A DNA stretch of 64,000 nucleotides from an uncultured Lachnospiraceae bacterium (GTDB taxonomy: Bacteria > Bacillota_A > Clostridia > Lachnospirales > Lachnospiraceae). Shown one piece after another: positions 63,664 through 64,000 of the stretch (the first letter of the stretch is position 1; every line of letters begins with the position of its first letter). The stretch spans positions 5,150 to 69,149 of the forward strand of contig CANOBT010000008.1 of NCBI GenBank assembly GCA_947564305.1. The letters run 5' to 3'. The notes beneath the pieces were generated by a model. It did no database searches and was not told where the DNA came from. It saw only the letters and a list, made by a program, of their open reading frames with translations. A program made the position numbers and the translations under genes.

Positions 63664-64000
63664 ATGGCAAATTTAATTCGAACGGAAACGGCGGTAAAGA
63701 CAAGCATCCTATCATCAGAGGATGGAGCAAGAACATTTAGTATTACTAAAGAAGTAGAGGGCATTGAGGGGGGACACGCTTATTTCATACTGCTATATCC
63801 AACCAGAACGGCAGATAATGCTTATATTGAAGATTCCACCAATAATCACCTTCTGAACCATTTGGACGATTTGGGGTTGAAATCTTATACGGTCATCAAT
63901 CTGTTTTCCAAGGTGACGCAAAGCAGGCTTTCATTGTCCGGATTATCATCGGACGGCGGTAGTATATCTGCTTCCATTGGTAGCAGTCCCATCAAGCAAC
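63664..64000 (+). CDS. DUF1643-like protein, N-terminal part
   Basis: 112 residues visible; the frame runs past the window end. AYFILLYPTRTADNAYIEDSTNNHLLNHLDDLG and YTVINLFSKVTQSRL resemble the DUF1643 pattern of ILLNPSTAD with VxNLF. Starts with ATG 18 bases after the previous gene, with AGAGGACAAG as the ribosome site. Function unknown; end of gene not seen. Confidence 0.6.
   Translation, partial: MANLIRTETAVKTSILSSEDGARTFSITKEVEGIEGGHAYFILLYPTRTADNAYIEDSTNNHLLNHLDDLGLKSYTVINLFSKVTQSRLSLSGLSSDGGSISASIGSSPIKQ

Noticed and set aside
1..64000. CRISPR array
   Set aside because: No set of regularly spaced direct repeats was found; the only tandem repeat is the 12-mer inside the nuclease gene.

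Overview
The window reads as chromosomal DNA of a spore-forming, Gram-positive gut anaerobe, most likely a Lachnospiraceae (class Clostridia) relative. Evidence: the proteins IreB, RuvX, a YrzB-like protein, RNase J, SpoIIID, MtaB and a PduO-type cobalamin adenosyltransferase; TTG and GTG starts behind strong AGGAGG-like ribosome sites; families such as DUF4317 and DUF5688 that are common in that group; and a tmRNA tag ending NDNFELAAA. The species cannot be named from sequence reading alone. Genes are densely packed, mostly on the + strand, and bounded by clear stem-loop terminators.

Layout. 1-5.2 kb: end of a sugar ABC-transporter ATPase, an AraC regulator and two GH13 alpha-glucosidases, an alpha-glucoside locus. 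5.3-11.7 kb: a DUF4317 gene with a small partner, purC, and a GtrB-like glycosyltransferase overlapping a YfhO-like membrane protein (cell-envelope glycosylation). 11.7-24.2 kb: a glucuronide/glucuronate locus. A divergent AraC regulator faces GH2, a GPH symporter, a HAD phosphatase, a NagZ-like GH3, UxuA, UxuB and UxaC. Together these would import a glucuronide, cleave it, and convert glucuronate via fructuronate and mannonate to 2-keto-3-deoxygluconate. KDG kinase and aldolase are not here.

24.3-38.5 kb: mostly housekeeping genes. Rrf2 regulator, PrmA, RsmE, cysteine desulfurase plus ThiI (tRNA thiolation), an HPr-like protein without the catalytic His, MtaB, ireB-ruvX-yrzB, RNase J, a TrmR-like methyltransferase with a U32 peptidase (tRNA modification), a cyclophilin, a nucleotidyltransferase-like protein, cobalamin adenosyltransferase, and an apparently unannotated 27-residue peptide gene upstream of it. 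39-43.3 kb: DedA protein, response regulator and histidine kinase, then an AIM24-like protein. 43.5-47 kb: an AAA-ATPase/PD-(D/E)XK protein with an unrecognised membrane protein, SpoIIID behind a large hairpin, and a Cu/Zn SOD-like protein. 47-58.8 kb: AroE, Tex, an alanine/glycine symporter, HisH-HisF, uracil-DNA glycosylase, a DUF5692-like membrane protein with a convergent FadR-type regulator, a phospholipase C-like protein and a UMF1-type MFS transporter.

59-64 kb: tmRNA (ssrA) and tRNA-Val(CAC), followed by an accessory stretch: two Rpn/PDDEXK-transposase-like nucleases with near-duplicate terminators, a DUF5688 protein, an unknown protein and a DUF1643-like gene cut by the window end. 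This looks like a genomic island edge beside RNA genes. The items most worth following are the 27-residue peptide gene, the His-less HPr paralog, the hairpin over the spoIIID start, the NagZ-like GH3 inside a glucuronate operon, the DUF5692 leader hairpin beneath a consensus promoter, and a dispersed hairpin repeat.
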